Positions 51,608 through 60,857 of a stretch of DNA of 64,000 nucleotides are shown one piece after another. A program made the translations under genes and the position numbers. The notes beneath the pieces were generated by a model. That model searched no databases, was not told the origin of the DNA, and was given only the letters and a program-made list of their open reading frames with translations. The DNA is taken from positions 1 to 64,000 of the forward strand of contig CALESY010000168.1 in NCBI GenBank assembly GCA_937919945.1. Reading direction: 5' to 3'. Numbering within the stretch: the first letter of the stretch is position 1; every line of letters begins with the position of its first letter. Origin of the DNA: an uncultured Chitinophagaceae bacterium (GTDB taxonomy: Bacteria; Bacteroidota; Bacteroidia; Chitinophagales; Chitinophagaceae).

Positions 51608-51853
51608 ATGAAACAAACATCGAGAGAGTTATTAGTTACTACCAAAGCAGCACAAAACTGGCAAGAGCAGGATTTTGAGCTGCGTGTAGAAGAATTAATA
51701 GCTGTTGTCAACAAAGTAGATACAGATGAGCAGGTAGAGCATGCATCGGAACTGATGGATGTGTATCGGTCTCAAAAAAAGCAGAAAAAGACTAAAAGAA
51801 AAAAGGCAGACCTTGCCGATCGCCCTTTTGAATTTCTTGTTTTCCGCAACTGA
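51608..51853 (+). CDS. Small basic protein of unknown function
   Basis: An 81-residue frame starting at ATG 51608. The first 55 residues look helical and acidic (FELRVEELIAVVNKVDTDEQVEHASELMD pattern), followed by a strongly basic patch (SQKKQKKTKRKKAD) and a short hydrophobic end (FEFLVFRN). It has no recognised domain or signal peptide. It stops 3 bp before the convergent DUF2461 gene. The basic patch could bind nucleic acid. The repeat-bearing leader upstream suggests regulated expression, but the gene could be specific to this lineage. Confidence 0.55.
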   Translation: MKQTSRELLVTTKAAQNWQEQDFELRVEELIAVVNKVDTDEQVEHASELMDVYRSQKKQKKTKRKKADLADRPFEFLVFRN

Positions 51854-51856
51854 TTA

Positions 51857-52516
51857 TCAGTCTATCGCTCTGTTCAGGAAATCTATCATCGGTTTCATTT
51901 CAGCAAACGTTTTTATCATCTTGGTTACGGCTGTTTTTGAAGTATAGTCTGCATCATCAACAGGTGCGGTTACAATTACACTTTTCATTTTCAGGAATTC
52001 AATAGCGGGGTTATCTGCAGTATAGCCTTGAGGTAAGGTCTTCAGCTTTTCACCTTCCCATTTTTTGAACAGCTTTTTGAAAGACGCTTTGCCTGTGATA
52101 GTTTTAAACTCGTCAAAGTTGTAATCAAGCTCTTGCCTAACTTTTTTTAGTATTGGTGCTTCGGGCATCCATAGCCCGCCAGCCAGGAAAGACTTGCCAC
52201 CAGGCTGCAAATGCATATAGTACCCTGCATCGGAGCCCTTTTTACCTCCACGGCTGAAGTAAGCGCCGAAGTTGGCTTTGTAAGGGGTCTTATCTTTTGC
52301 AAAACGTACATCTCTGAAGATGCGGAAAATGGCATCTTTGGCTTTATGCTCCGCCATTCGAGGTTCCAATTTAGTAAGCTCTGCATGAATAGCAGTTACA
52401 AAAACTTCATAGTCTGCTTTGGCAGCTTCGTACAGTTTACGATTCTTGTCAAACCATTCTTTATTATTGTTCTTTTCCAGCTTTTTCAGGAAGTCGAGCG
52501 TTGACTGTTGTAACAT
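51857..52516 (-). CDS. DUF2461 (TIGR02453) family protein
   Basis: A 219-residue protein with the full family pattern: FLKKLEKNNNKEWFDKNRKLYE at the N-terminus, FRIFRDVRFAKDKTPYKANFGAYFSRGGKK in the middle, GYYMHLQPGGKSFLAGGLWMPEAP, then KKWEGEKLKTLPQGY. The biochemical function is unknown. It is a single gene, convergent with the small basic protein and divergent from dxr. Confidence 0.9.
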   Translation of the reverse strand: MLQQSTLDFLKKLEKNNNKEWFDKNRKLYEAAKADYEVFVTAIHAELTKLEPRMAEHKAKDAIFRIFRDVRFAKDKTPYKANFGAYFSRGGKKGSDAGYYMHLQPGGKSFLAGGLWMPEAPILKKVRQELDYNFDEFKTITGKASFKKLFKKWEGEKLKTLPQGYTADNPAIEFLKMKSVIVTAPVDDADYTSKTAVTKMIKTFAEMKPMIDFLNRAID

Positions 52517-52638
52517 ACCAGTTGTTAAGATTTATTGAAATGATGCTAACAGATACGAATATAAATGATATTGCCTTTAGCTTTGGCAATCGGTAAGTAA
52601 ACAACCTGATTTTTAACCGTTAAGCGCGAGGTTTTAAC

Positions 52639-52646
52639 TACCTTTG
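52639..52646 (+). promoter_or_regulatory. Candidate -7 element for dxr
   Basis: TACCTTTG matches TAnnTTTG, about 33 bases before the dxr ATG. The -33 region is poor. Confidence 0.5.
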
Positions 52647-52678
52647 AGCAACCAAGAAAATACATATAATATTAATAA

Positions 52679-53845
52679 ATGACGCGTTTAGCCATATTAG
52701 GGTCAACAGGATCAATAGGTACACAAGCTTTGGATGTAGTGGCTTCGCACCCAGATTTGTTTGAAGTAGAAATACTGACGGCACATAGCAACAGTGCATT
52801 GTTGATAGAACAGGCAAGAAAGTTTAACCCCAATGCTGTTGTAGTAACACATGAGGATAGTTACGAGGCAGTGAAATACGCATTGTCGAACTTGCCGATA
52901 AAAGTTTTTTGTGGTGCAGATGCACTGAATGATGTTGTACAGTGGGATACGGTAGATACCGTACTGACTGCGATCGTTGGTTTTGCTGGCTTATCATCTA
53001 CTATGGCTGCGGTAAATGCCGGTAAGACAATAGCATTGGCCAATAAAGAAACGCTGGTAGTAGCAGGCGACATAGTAATGAAGGCCGCTGCTGAAAAGGG
53101 TGCCCGCATTATACCTGTTGACAGCGAACATTCTGCCATCTTTCAATGTCTGGTAGGCGAAGACTGGCGCAAGATTGAGAAGGTAATACTCACTGCATCG
53201 GGTGGACCGTTTTTGGGTAAGAAAACTAACTACCTCCTGAATGTGAAAGCCAGCCACGCACTGCAACACCCTAACTGGACAATGGGGGCTAAAATAACCA
53301 TAGACAGTGCTACTCTGATGAACAAGGGGCTTGAGATGATAGAAGCAAAATGGCTCTTTGGTTTGAAGAATGAACAGATAGAAGTGATAGTGCATCCGCA
53401 ATCAATTATTCACTCATTAGTGCAGTTTACAGATGGTTCTATCAAAGCGCAGCTTGGTTTGCCTGATATGAAGCTGCCTATACAATATGCACTCGGCTTC
53501 CCGCAACGTATTCAGAGCGACTTCAAGCGTTTCGATTTTAAGGACTATGCCAAATTCACTTTTGAGCAGCCTGACCTCAAAACATTCCGCAACCTGGCAC
53601 TGGCTACCGATGCTATGTACAAAGGTGGTAATGCGCCATGTGTGATGAATGCAGCTAACGAGATAGTGGTACAATCGTTCCTGAACAACAGGGTGAGCTT
53701 TATAGAAATGAGCGACATCATAGAGAATGTAATGGGTAAAGTAGCGTTTACAGACAACGCATCGCTAGATGATTACCGCAAGTCTGACAAAGAAGCAAGG
53801 GCTTATGCTTCTGAATTAGTAAAACATAGCCAACTATCACACTAA
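52679..53845 (+). CDS. dxr: 1-deoxy-D-xylulose 5-phosphate reductoisomerase
   Basis: Converts DXP to MEP in the non-mevalonate isoprenoid pathway, using NADPH. The 388-residue protein has the N-terminal GSTGSIGTQALDVV nucleotide site, NKETLVVAGD, the substrate/metal site PVDSEHSAIFQCL near residue 145, ASGGPF, and ATLMNKGLEMIEA. Length and motifs are canonical. It is followed after 17 bp by rseP, a pairing common in many bacteria. Confidence 0.97.
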   Translation: MTRLAILGSTGSIGTQALDVVASHPDLFEVEILTAHSNSALLIEQARKFNPNAVVVTHEDSYEAVKYALSNLPIKVFCGADALNDVVQWDTVDTVLTAIVGFAGLSSTMAAVNAGKTIALANKETLVVAGDIVMKAAAEKGARIIPVDSEHSAIFQCLVGEDWRKIEKVILTASGGPFLGKKTNYLLNVKASHALQHPNWTMGAKITIDSATLMNKGLEMIEAKWLFGLKNEQIEVIVHPQSIIHSLVQFTDGSIKAQLGLPDMKLPIQYALGFPQRIQSDFKRFDFKDYAKFTFEQPDLKTFRNLALATDAMYKGGNAPCVMNAANEIVVQSFLNNRVSFIEMSDIIENVMGKVAFTDNASLDDYRKSDKEARAYASELVKHSQLSH

Positions 53846-53862
53846 ATATTATTTTTGACATC

Positions 53863-55242
53863 ATGTTATTGAACTCAATGCTTTTAATGTCGGGTGGAGT
53901 CGTGCAGGCACTACAATTGCTCGCTGCTTTATCCCTGCTGATATTACTCCACGAATTTGGTCACTATTTCTTCGCGCGTCTGTTCAAGACACGTGTAGAG
54001 AAGTTCTATCTGTTTTTTGATTTCCTTTTCCCGTTTCCCGGTTTGCTCAATTTTTCGCTATTTAAAAAGAAGAAAGGCGATACGGAATACGGGCTCGGCT
54101 GGTTTCCATTAGGCGGCTATGTAAAGATTGCAGGTATGGTGGACGAGAGCATGGACAAGGAAGCCATGAAGCAACCACCGCAACCCTGGGAGTACCGTTC
54201 TAAAAAGCCATGGCAACGTTTGTTCATCATGCTGGGTGGTATTATTATGAATGTGTTGGTAGCCATCTTTATATATGCACTGATATTTGGCATATGGGGT
54301 GAGGAATATCTGCCAACACAGAATGCGAAGTACGGTATAGCGGTAGATAGTGTAGGTGAAAGCATTGGCTTGCATAATGGTGATGTGATAGTAGGTGTAG
54401 ATGGCAAGAAAGTAGACAGGTTTAATATGATAGTACCTGAAATGATATTCAACGAAGCGAAAGTGCTGAACATTCAACGCAATGGCGCAGGGATGGATAT
54501 TGCTATACCACAGGGTACCGTTCGTAAAATCATTAAAGCGCAACGCAATTCATTTATACAACCCCGCACTCCATTAGTGGTAGAGCAAGTGTCTGATAAA
54601 AGTGCTGCATCTGCAATGGGTTTGAAAGCAGGCGATAGTGTGATAGCGGTGAATAATCAACCCATCATGTACTATGACGAGTTTGAAAAAATCAAGCGTG
54701 CATCAGCTAATATGCCAATCGCACTTACGGTGGTACGTGATGGTGCAACAGTTGTATTAAACGGGAAGGTTCCGAAAACAAAATTACTGGGTTTTGCACC
54801 TAAGACTTACTTTACATTCTTTACTTTGGCTAAAACAACATACAATCCAATAGCCGCTATAGGTAAGGGTTTTACACATACATTCGGAGAAATAGGTAAC
54901 TACTGGCGACAACTGAAATTGATATTTACGTCCAAAGAAATAAAAGCTTCAGAAAGCGTGGGTGGTATTGTAAGCTTTGGTAAAATGTTTCCTTCAGAGT
55001 TTGATTGGCAAAGCTTCCTGAGGCTCACCGCTTTTGTGTCTATCATATTAGCCGTGATGAATCTGCTCCCTGTACCAGGTCTGGATGGCGGCTATGTCAT
55101 CTTCCTGCTATATGAAATGATAACGGGCAGGCAGGTAAAAGAAAAAGTAATGGAAGTAGCCACCACGGTAGGTTTAATACTGTTGCTTGCATTAATGGTT
55201 TACGCTAATGGCTTAGATATATTCAGGCTGTTTTCTAAATAA
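53863..55242 (+). CDS. rseP: Site-2 membrane protease RseP (M50 family)
   Basis: A 459-residue intramembrane zinc protease. HEFGH at 30-34 lies in helix 1 and LDGG at 407-410 in a C-terminal helix, giving the three zinc ligands. Two PDZ-like segments lie between (about 150-215 and 225-310, the second with SAASAMGLKAGDSVIAV). In the classical pathway RseP cleaves an anti-sigma factor after a first cut. The RseA/SigE partners are not in the window. A TATTTTTG box starts 13 bp before the ATG, but it is too close to be its main promoter, so it is likely co-transcribed with dxr. Confidence 0.95.
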   Translation: MLLNSMLLMSGGVVQALQLLAALSLLILLHEFGHYFFARLFKTRVEKFYLFFDFLFPFPGLLNFSLFKKKKGDTEYGLGWFPLGGYVKIAGMVDESMDKEAMKQPPQPWEYRSKKPWQRLFIMLGGIIMNVLVAIFIYALIFGIWGEEYLPTQNAKYGIAVDSVGESIGLHNGDVIVGVDGKKVDRFNMIVPEMIFNEAKVLNIQRNGAGMDIAIPQGTVRKIIKAQRNSFIQPRTPLVVEQVSDKSAASAMGLKAGDSVIAVNNQPIMYYDEFEKIKRASANMPIALTVVRDGATVVLNGKVPKTKLLGFAPKTYFTFFTLAKTTYNPIAAIGKGFTHTFGEIGNYWRQLKLIFTSKEIKASESVGGIVSFGKMFPSEFDWQSFLRLTAFVSIILAVMNLLPVPGLDGGYVIFLLYEMITGRQVKEKVMEVATTVGLILLLALMVYANGLDIFRLFSK

Positions 55243-55264
55243 GTAAGCATACTAATGATAAAAG

Positions 55265-55291
55265 AAAAACGGGGCGATTGCCCCGTTTTTT
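55265..55291. terminator. Bidirectional terminator between rseP and galE
   Basis: AAAAACGGGGC and GCCCCGTTTTT form a perfect 11-bp stem with a GATT loop. It touches the galE stop codon at 55290 and serves the two convergent genes. Confidence 0.92.
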
Positions 55292-56330
55292 AATTCATTG
55301 ATAGTTGTGCCGCTTCTTTCTTCATGGCTTGCTCCCAACGCCATGCTGTGTCCATCATTTCGTCGAGCGAGAATCGGATATCCCAGTCGAGCAGGGCGCG
55401 AGCTTTGGCATTGTTAGCATATACTTCTACTACATCGCCAGCGCGGCGAGGGCCCAGTTTATAATTCAGCTTTTCACCTGATACTTTTTCAAAAGCATTG
55501 ATGAGTTCCAGTACCGTAACACCATTGCCGGAACCGAGGTTGAACACATCGCAATTGCTGCTGTTGTTACCATCCAGTGTGTATTGCAGTGCTTTGGTGT
55601 GCGCATTGGCTATGTCCATTACGTGTATATAGTCTCGCACGCAAGAGCCATCGCGGGTGGGGTAGTCCGTTCCAAACACCTGCATTTCATTACGTTTGCC
55701 GATGGCTGTTTGTGTTATAACAGGTACTAAGTTTTCGGGCTTTTCCTGCAATTCGCCGATGTGTACGGTAGGATGTGCGCCAACGGGGTTGAAGTAGCGC
55801 AAGAGCGTAACATTGAAGTCAGGGTTTTGCTTCGCCAAATCACGACATATAGCCTCGCCTATCTGTTTAGTACGTGCGTATGGTGATTCAGGCTCTACTA
55901 ATGGTGCAGTTTCTTCAACAGGCAATTTTTGGGTATTACCATATACAGAGCATGAAGAAGAAAATACAAAATGGTTGACTTTATATGTTTGTGCACATTG
56001 CAAAATGTTCACCAACGAGTCGAGGTTATTGCGATAATACTTCAGAGGTGCTTCAACTGATTCGGGTACAGACTTGAAAGCTGCAAAGTGTATAATGCCT
56101 ACAATGTCTGGGTTTTCTATAAAAATAGTTTCGGTGTCGTCTGCATCACAAAGATTTACCTTATAATTTTTTACAGGCTTTCCTACAATGCGTTCTATAC
56201 CTTGCAGCATACGTAAAGACCCGCAAGATAAATCGTCAACCGAAATGACTTCAAAGCCGTTTGCTATCAGGTCTGTAATCGTATGTCCGCCTATGTATCC
56301 GCAGCCGCCTGTTACCAGTATTTTATTCAT
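55290..56330 (-). CDS. galE: UDP-glucose 4-epimerase
   Basis: Interconverts UDP-glucose and UDP-galactose. The 346-residue SDR has GGCGYIGGHT (8-17), SSSCSVYGN near 125-132, Tyr151/Lys155 in SPYARTK and the LRYFNPVGAHP motif characteristic of GalE. It is the last gene of a minus-strand series from 62643. It may provide UDP-Gal for surface glycans but is separated from the polysaccharide locus by 8 kb. A candidate internal promoter lies at 56357. Confidence 0.95.
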   Translation of the reverse strand: MNKILVTGGCGYIGGHTITDLIANGFEVISVDDLSCGSLRMLQGIERIVGKPVKNYKVNLCDADDTETIFIENPDIVGIIHFAAFKSVPESVEAPLKYYRNNLDSLVNILQCAQTYKVNHFVFSSSCSVYGNTQKLPVEETAPLVEPESPYARTKQIGEAICRDLAKQNPDFNVTLLRYFNPVGAHPTVHIGELQEKPENLVPVITQTAIGKRNEMQVFGTDYPTRDGSCVRDYIHVMDIANAHTKALQYTLDGNNSSNCDVFNLGSGNGVTVLELINAFEKVSGEKLNYKLGPRRAGDVVEVYANNAKARALLDWDIRFSLDEMMDTAWRWEQAMKKEAAQLSMN

Positions 56331-56356
56331 TCAATTTGGGGGGATTAATCCTACTG

Positions 56357-56364
56357 CAAATATA
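56357..56364 (-). promoter_or_regulatory. Candidate -7 element for galE
   Basis: TATATTTG on the minus strand, 27 bases before the galE ATG, in the short gap after the ABC transporter stop. No clear -33 element, so it may be weak or a chance match. Confidence 0.4.
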
Positions 56365-56369
56365 CCGTA

Positions 56370-58172
56370 TTATTTAACCTGCTGCATTTCCACCAACTTT
56401 TTATAGACGCCGTTTTTGGTTATCAAATCGTTGTGTGTACCCCTTTCAGCAATCGTACCCTTTTCCAACACGATGATTTCATCAGCGTGTTGCACGGTAG
56501 ATAGCCTGTGTGCTATTACGATACAAGTGCGGTTTTTCATGAGTGTATTGATGGCGTCCTGCACTATACGCTCACTTTCGGTATCCAGCGATGATGTGGC
56601 TTCGTCCAATATCAGGATGGGTGGGTTTTTCAACACTGCACGGGCAATAGTTACACGTTGGCGTTCTCCTCCACTTAGTTTTGTACCTCTATCACCAACA
56701 GACGTATTGTAGCCTTCCGGTTTGCCTGCAATGAAGTTGTGGGCATGAGCTATGCGGGCAGCTTCTTCTACTTGTTCCTGTGTGGCACCGTCCGTACCCA
56801 GTGTGATGTTGTTAAAGATTGTATCGTTGAAGAGGATGGGTTCCTGGCTTACAATACCCATCTGCTTGCGTAAGTCGTAAAGCTTACAATCTTTTACATT
56901 AATACCGTCTATCAGTATCTCGCCACTGGTAACATCATGAAAGCGGGGAATTAAATCGACCAGAGTTGATTTCCCTGCTCCAGATGCGCCAACCAAAGCA
57001 ACTGTTTTACCTTTTTGAATGGTGATGTTCAGGTCATTCAAAATTTTCTTATCACCATAGGCAAAATGCACATCGCGCAATTCGATAGTGTGATTGAAAG
57101 CAGGTAGTGCAACGGCATCTTGTTTTTCTGTAATGTTGTTGTCTGCTTTCAACAATGCTTCAATACGCTCTAAGCCTGCTGCTCCTTTTTGTAAATTATA
57201 AATAGCAGTAGATAGATTCTTCAGCGGGTTGATGATTTGATAGAACAAGCCAATGAACACTACAAACAAAGGACCGGTAAGGGAGGTGTCGCCCGAAAAT
57301 ATGAGCCTGCCACCGTACCATAGTATTACGCACACTACAGAAATTCCAAGTGTTTCAGACAATGGAGATGCCAGTTCTTTGCGTGATGCTATTTTGTTGC
57401 GTACAGCATACCAAAGGTCGTTCAGCTGTGTAAACCTTGCCTGTTGATGCTTTTCTGCATTGAATGATTTTACAACACGCATACCCACCAGTGTTTCATC
57501 TATTACACCCAGCATGTGGCCTAATTGTTCCTGTGCAAGGTTAGATGGCTTTTTTAGTGATTTGCCGACACGCCCAATTAATATACCTGCAACAGGTAAA
57601 AACAAAATGAGAAATAATGTGAGTTGCGGGCTTATAATAACCATTGAGGTGAGGACGAAGATGATGGTCAACGGTTCACGGATAAAAGTTTCCAGTACAT
57701 TCATGATAGAGACTTCAATCTCATTCAGGTCATTGGTCATGCGCGATATGAGGTCTGATTTTCTTTCCTCCGTAAAAAAACCAATAGGCAGGGATAGTAT
57801 TTTATTGAATAAAGCATTTCGCAGCCTTCGGAGAACATCGTACCTGATGGGGTTGAGGATGCCGAAAGAAAAATAGATGCACATGTTCTTCAGTAATGTG
57901 AATACTATGACGATAATTACTGAATACGTAAGCGCGGTGAGCCTGTCATGCTCCAAAATAAAATTGTTAACTGTCGCGGTAAGTTCTGCCGCTACACCCT
58001 TGCCAACTGAAAGGTTTGTTTGTCCGCCAACAAATAATGTTTGCAGCACAGGCCCCAGCATTGTAAATGAAAACAACGAAAACAACACAGCCAATAAGCT
58101 GGTAAAAAAATACAACACTATCTTGCCTTTGTAGTCTTGCAGATAGTGCAGTATCAGAGAGATTTTTTTCAT
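56370..58172 (-). CDS. ABC transporter with fused membrane and ATPase domains (MsbA-like)
   Basis: A 600-residue half-transporter that works as a homodimer. Six membrane helices lie in residues 15-330, then the nucleotide-binding domain with Walker A (GASGAGKST, Lys401), signature LSGGERQRV, Walker B ILILDEATSSLD and the switch His in IAHRLSTVQHAD. Lipid A-core (MsbA) or other lipid/drug export fits. Sequence alone does not separate MsbA from other exporters of this type. It lies 6 bp after cysS in the same operon. Confidence 0.9.
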   Translation of the reverse strand: MKKISLILHYLQDYKGKIVLYFFTSLLAVLFSLFSFTMLGPVLQTLFVGGQTNLSVGKGVAAELTATVNNFILEHDRLTALTYSVIIVIVFTLLKNMCIYFSFGILNPIRYDVLRRLRNALFNKILSLPIGFFTEERKSDLISRMTNDLNEIEVSIMNVLETFIREPLTIIFVLTSMVIISPQLTLFLILFLPVAGILIGRVGKSLKKPSNLAQEQLGHMLGVIDETLVGMRVVKSFNAEKHQQARFTQLNDLWYAVRNKIASRKELASPLSETLGISVVCVILWYGGRLIFSGDTSLTGPLFVVFIGLFYQIINPLKNLSTAIYNLQKGAAGLERIEALLKADNNITEKQDAVALPAFNHTIELRDVHFAYGDKKILNDLNITIQKGKTVALVGASGAGKSTLVDLIPRFHDVTSGEILIDGINVKDCKLYDLRKQMGIVSQEPILFNDTIFNNITLGTDGATQEQVEEAARIAHAHNFIAGKPEGYNTSVGDRGTKLSGGERQRVTIARAVLKNPPILILDEATSSLDTESERIVQDAINTLMKNRTCIVIAHRLSTVQHADEIIVLEKGTIAERGTHNDLITKNGVYKKLVEMQQVK

Positions 58173-58178
58173 CTTGTT

Positions 58179-59672
58179 TTATTCTATGGTATATGATACC
58201 GTGCCGTCTTTTTCGTCTTTCAGTGTGATGCCCGCCTCTGCCAGTTTATTGCGTATCTGGTCGGATGTTGCAAAGTCTTTGCGGGTACGTGCATCTTTAC
58301 GTATTTCTATCAATAACGATAATACCTGATCTATCTTATTGCTTTGCTGCGCCTGCAATGGTTGCAAGCCCAATATATCTTCCAGATAGGTTTTATACGT
58401 TGTGTTTAATAACGCGAAAGTACCTGCGCTTAGTGCATTAATGGCTACCTGTCCGCCTTTCATGCCGTTGATAACGGGTGCGAGTTCAAACAGGTTGGCT
58501 ATTACTTTGGCAGTATTCAGGTCATCATTCATAAAGTCGGCACACTGGTTGCACCAAGTTGCTACTTGTGCGTCCAAAGCATTATCAGCAGCTTTTTCGT
58601 TGCCGGCATGTGTCAGCTTCTTCAATACTTCATAGGCTTCCCACAGGCGGCGGATTGCTTTTTCAGAACCTTGCAGTGCCTCGTTCGAAAAATCGAGTGT
58701 GCTGCGATAGTGTGTTTGCAGTATGTAGAAGCGCACTACCATAGGGTGGTAGGGTTGCTCCAGTATCGGGTGGTTTCCGCTGAATAATTCAGTCAGTTTG
58801 ATGACATTGTTATATGATTTACCCATCTTTTTACCATTGATGGTAATCATATTATTATGCATCCAGTAGCGTACCGGCGGGTGGCCATGCGCTATAGTTG
58901 ATTGTGCTATTTCACTTTCATGGTGCGGGAATTGCAAATCCATACCACCGCCGTGAATATCAAATGTTTCGCCGAGGTATTTGCGGCTCATGGCAGAACA
59001 TTCAATATGCCATCCCGGGAAGCCCTCGCCCCATGGGCTGTTCCAGCGCATGATGTGTTCAGGCGGTGCGCTTTTCCACAAGGCAAAGTCGGTTTTATTG
59101 CGCTTTTCATCTTGTCCTTCCAGTTCACGTGTCGTTTCCAGCAAGTCTTCCAATACACGGCCGGAGAGTTTTCCGTAAGGGTATTTTTCAGCATATTTTT
59201 TTACATCAAAATATACAGAGCCATTCACTTCGTAGGCATAACCTTCGCGGATGATTTTCTGTATCATATATATCTGCTCGATGATGTGCCCTGTAGCGGT
59301 AGGTTCTATACTTGGTTCCAAACAGTTGAACAAACGCATACCCCAATGAAACAGGTTGGTGTATTTATGCACCAGTTCCATCGGTTCCAGCTTTTCCAAC
59401 TGTGCCTTGCCTGCTATTTTATCTTCCGCGTCGCGGCCTTCTTCTTCAAAGTGCCCTGCATCGGTTATGTTGCGTACATAGCGGACTTTGTAGCCGAGGT
59501 GTTGCAGATAGCGGTATACCACATCGAATGTGATGTAGGGGCGGGCATGGCCCAAGTGGCTTTCGCCCGAAACTGTAGGACCGCAAACATACAGGCCTAC
59601 ATGGCCGGGTGTTATCGGTTCAAATTTTTCTTTATCGCGGATGTATGAATTATATATATGAAACTCGGACAT
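58179..59672 (-). CDS. cysS: Cysteinyl-tRNA synthetase
   Basis: Charges tRNA-Cys. Catalytic motifs are HLGH (the HIGH site, in GESHLGHARPY) and KMGKS (the KMSKS site). Zinc ligands include the Cys in YVCGPTV, the Cys in HIECSAM and the His/Glu in PHHESE. The chosen start at 59672 (MSEFHIYNSY) gives 497 residues and the usual N-terminus. The open frame has another ATG 18 bp upstream (59690, MRLFYN), which is possible but adds residues not usual for the family. Confidence 0.96.
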   Translation of the reverse strand: MSEFHIYNSYIRDKEKFEPITPGHVGLYVCGPTVSGESHLGHARPYITFDVVYRYLQHLGYKVRYVRNITDAGHFEEEGRDAEDKIAGKAQLEKLEPMELVHKYTNLFHWGMRLFNCLEPSIEPTATGHIIEQIYMIQKIIREGYAYEVNGSVYFDVKKYAEKYPYGKLSGRVLEDLLETTRELEGQDEKRNKTDFALWKSAPPEHIMRWNSPWGEGFPGWHIECSAMSRKYLGETFDIHGGGMDLQFPHHESEIAQSTIAHGHPPVRYWMHNNMITINGKKMGKSYNNVIKLTELFSGNHPILEQPYHPMVVRFYILQTHYRSTLDFSNEALQGSEKAIRRLWEAYEVLKKLTHAGNEKAADNALDAQVATWCNQCADFMNDDLNTAKVIANLFELAPVINGMKGGQVAINALSAGTFALLNTTYKTYLEDILGLQPLQAQQSNKIDQVLSLLIEIRKDARTRKDFATSDQIRNKLAEAGITLKDEKDGTVSYTIE

Positions 59673-59700
59673 ATTGTAAAATAAGCGCAAAAATAAGGCT

Positions 59701-60846
59701 TTAGTTGCCAGCCTTGGGTATTATTTCAAAATTGGCTATTACAGGCCTGTGGTCTGATAGTTCGGTATGCGGACATTCCATGCCTGTAATCTTCAGCACG
59801 GTGGGGTCGTAAAAGATATGGTCTATACGCAAGGTGGGCAGTATCTGGCTGTATGTACGCCCGAATATGCGTCCCTTATCTTCAAAAGCATCATTCAGGT
59901 TGCCACGTAGCTTGGTATAAGTGTATGAGCCGGGCAGGTCGTTGAAATCGCCGCAAACAAAAACGGGGTATGGGCTGCTGGCTATAATGGCTGCGGCTTT
60001 GTCTGTTTCTTCTGCACGCTTGGCAAATGCATAGTTAAACTTCCATACAAATGTGCGTGTAAGGCCAAGGCTATTGGCGAGCGCAGAGCTGTTTTTCTTT
60101 ACATATTCTATGTAAGCTTTTTCATCATCGCTGAGGCCAAAGGTGCTGAGGTGTACAAAAAACATACGCATGGTATCGCCCTGCGGTAGTGCTACATCGC
60201 CTTGCAGCAGAAAGGTGTATTCTGCCAGTTGATGCGCTACATAATTGTGCAGTGTATAGCGAGAGAATGCTGCCGTACCGAGATAGATGGTTGTACCCAG
60301 TGTATTGTCATAATGAAAACGGTAGTCTGTGTACTTGCCATTATCCATTATTTTGCGGGCATAGGGTTTCATGGAGTCTGTTTTAGGTACAGAGTATTCG
60401 GGGAGGCACATAATGTCCGCATCTTTCAACTCCAGGTAGTTGAGTATTTCTTTCTCAAAAGCTTTGTCGCGCGGTACTTTGAAGATGCCCATACCGTGTA
60501 CGTTCCATGTCATAATGCGGATACGCTCAGGTGTTTTGCCCATATCGTTATCGCCAAAGTTGAAACCGAAAATGATGATAATGGTTTTGTAAGCAGCCGC
60601 TAAAGCTACTAACGATAGCAGCGAACGTATTTTTTTACTGGTAAACAACCATAAGAAAACAAAAACAGCGTTGGCTAAAATGGCAAAAGGTGTAGTAAGT
60701 GTAAACAACGCCAGGTGTTTTACCTGCAAAGGGCTACTGGTAGCTGCCAGTACACACAAAGCCAGCCAACCGATGCTGCCTATGTTGAGGAGCAGTAGTG
60801 TGTAGCTAAGCAGCCTGCGAAATAATCCCGGTTGTTTGTCTTTCAA
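59701..60846 (-). CDS. Endonuclease/exonuclease/phosphatase-family membrane protein
   Basis: A 381-residue protein with three N-terminal membrane helices (about 12-35, 43-67 and 73-96) and a C-terminal EEP domain: RIMTWNVHG, PEYSVPK (Glu of the metal site), VFCGDFNDLPGS and the closing LSDHRPVIANF. These residues support a phosphodiesterase or nuclease-type active site facing the periplasm or cytoplasm. The true substrate is unknown. It sits between the rhomboid-like gene and cysS in one minus-strand series. Confidence 0.87.
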   Translation of the reverse strand: MKDKQPGLFRRLLSYTLLLLNIGSIGWLALCVLAATSSPLQVKHLALFTLTTPFAILANAVFVFLWLFTSKKIRSLLSLVALAAAYKTIIIIFGFNFGDNDMGKTPERIRIMTWNVHGMGIFKVPRDKAFEKEILNYLELKDADIMCLPEYSVPKTDSMKPYARKIMDNGKYTDYRFHYDNTLGTTIYLGTAAFSRYTLHNYVAHQLAEYTFLLQGDVALPQGDTMRMFFVHLSTFGLSDDEKAYIEYVKKNSSALANSLGLTRTFVWKFNYAFAKRAEETDKAAAIIASSPYPVFVCGDFNDLPGSYTYTKLRGNLNDAFEDKGRIFGRTYSQILPTLRIDHIFYDPTVLKITGMECPHTELSDHRPVIANFEIIPKAGN

Positions 60847-60857
60847 TTGCGGGCAAA

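Noticed and set aside
53850..53857. TATTTTTG box before rseP
   Set aside because: It ends 5 bp before the ATG and has no -33 partner; transcription from it would leave no leader, so a chance match is more likely.
58902..59648. 248-codon open frame on the plus strand
   Set aside because: It is antisense to the conserved core of cysS and its composition is that of a complement of tRNA-synthetase codons.
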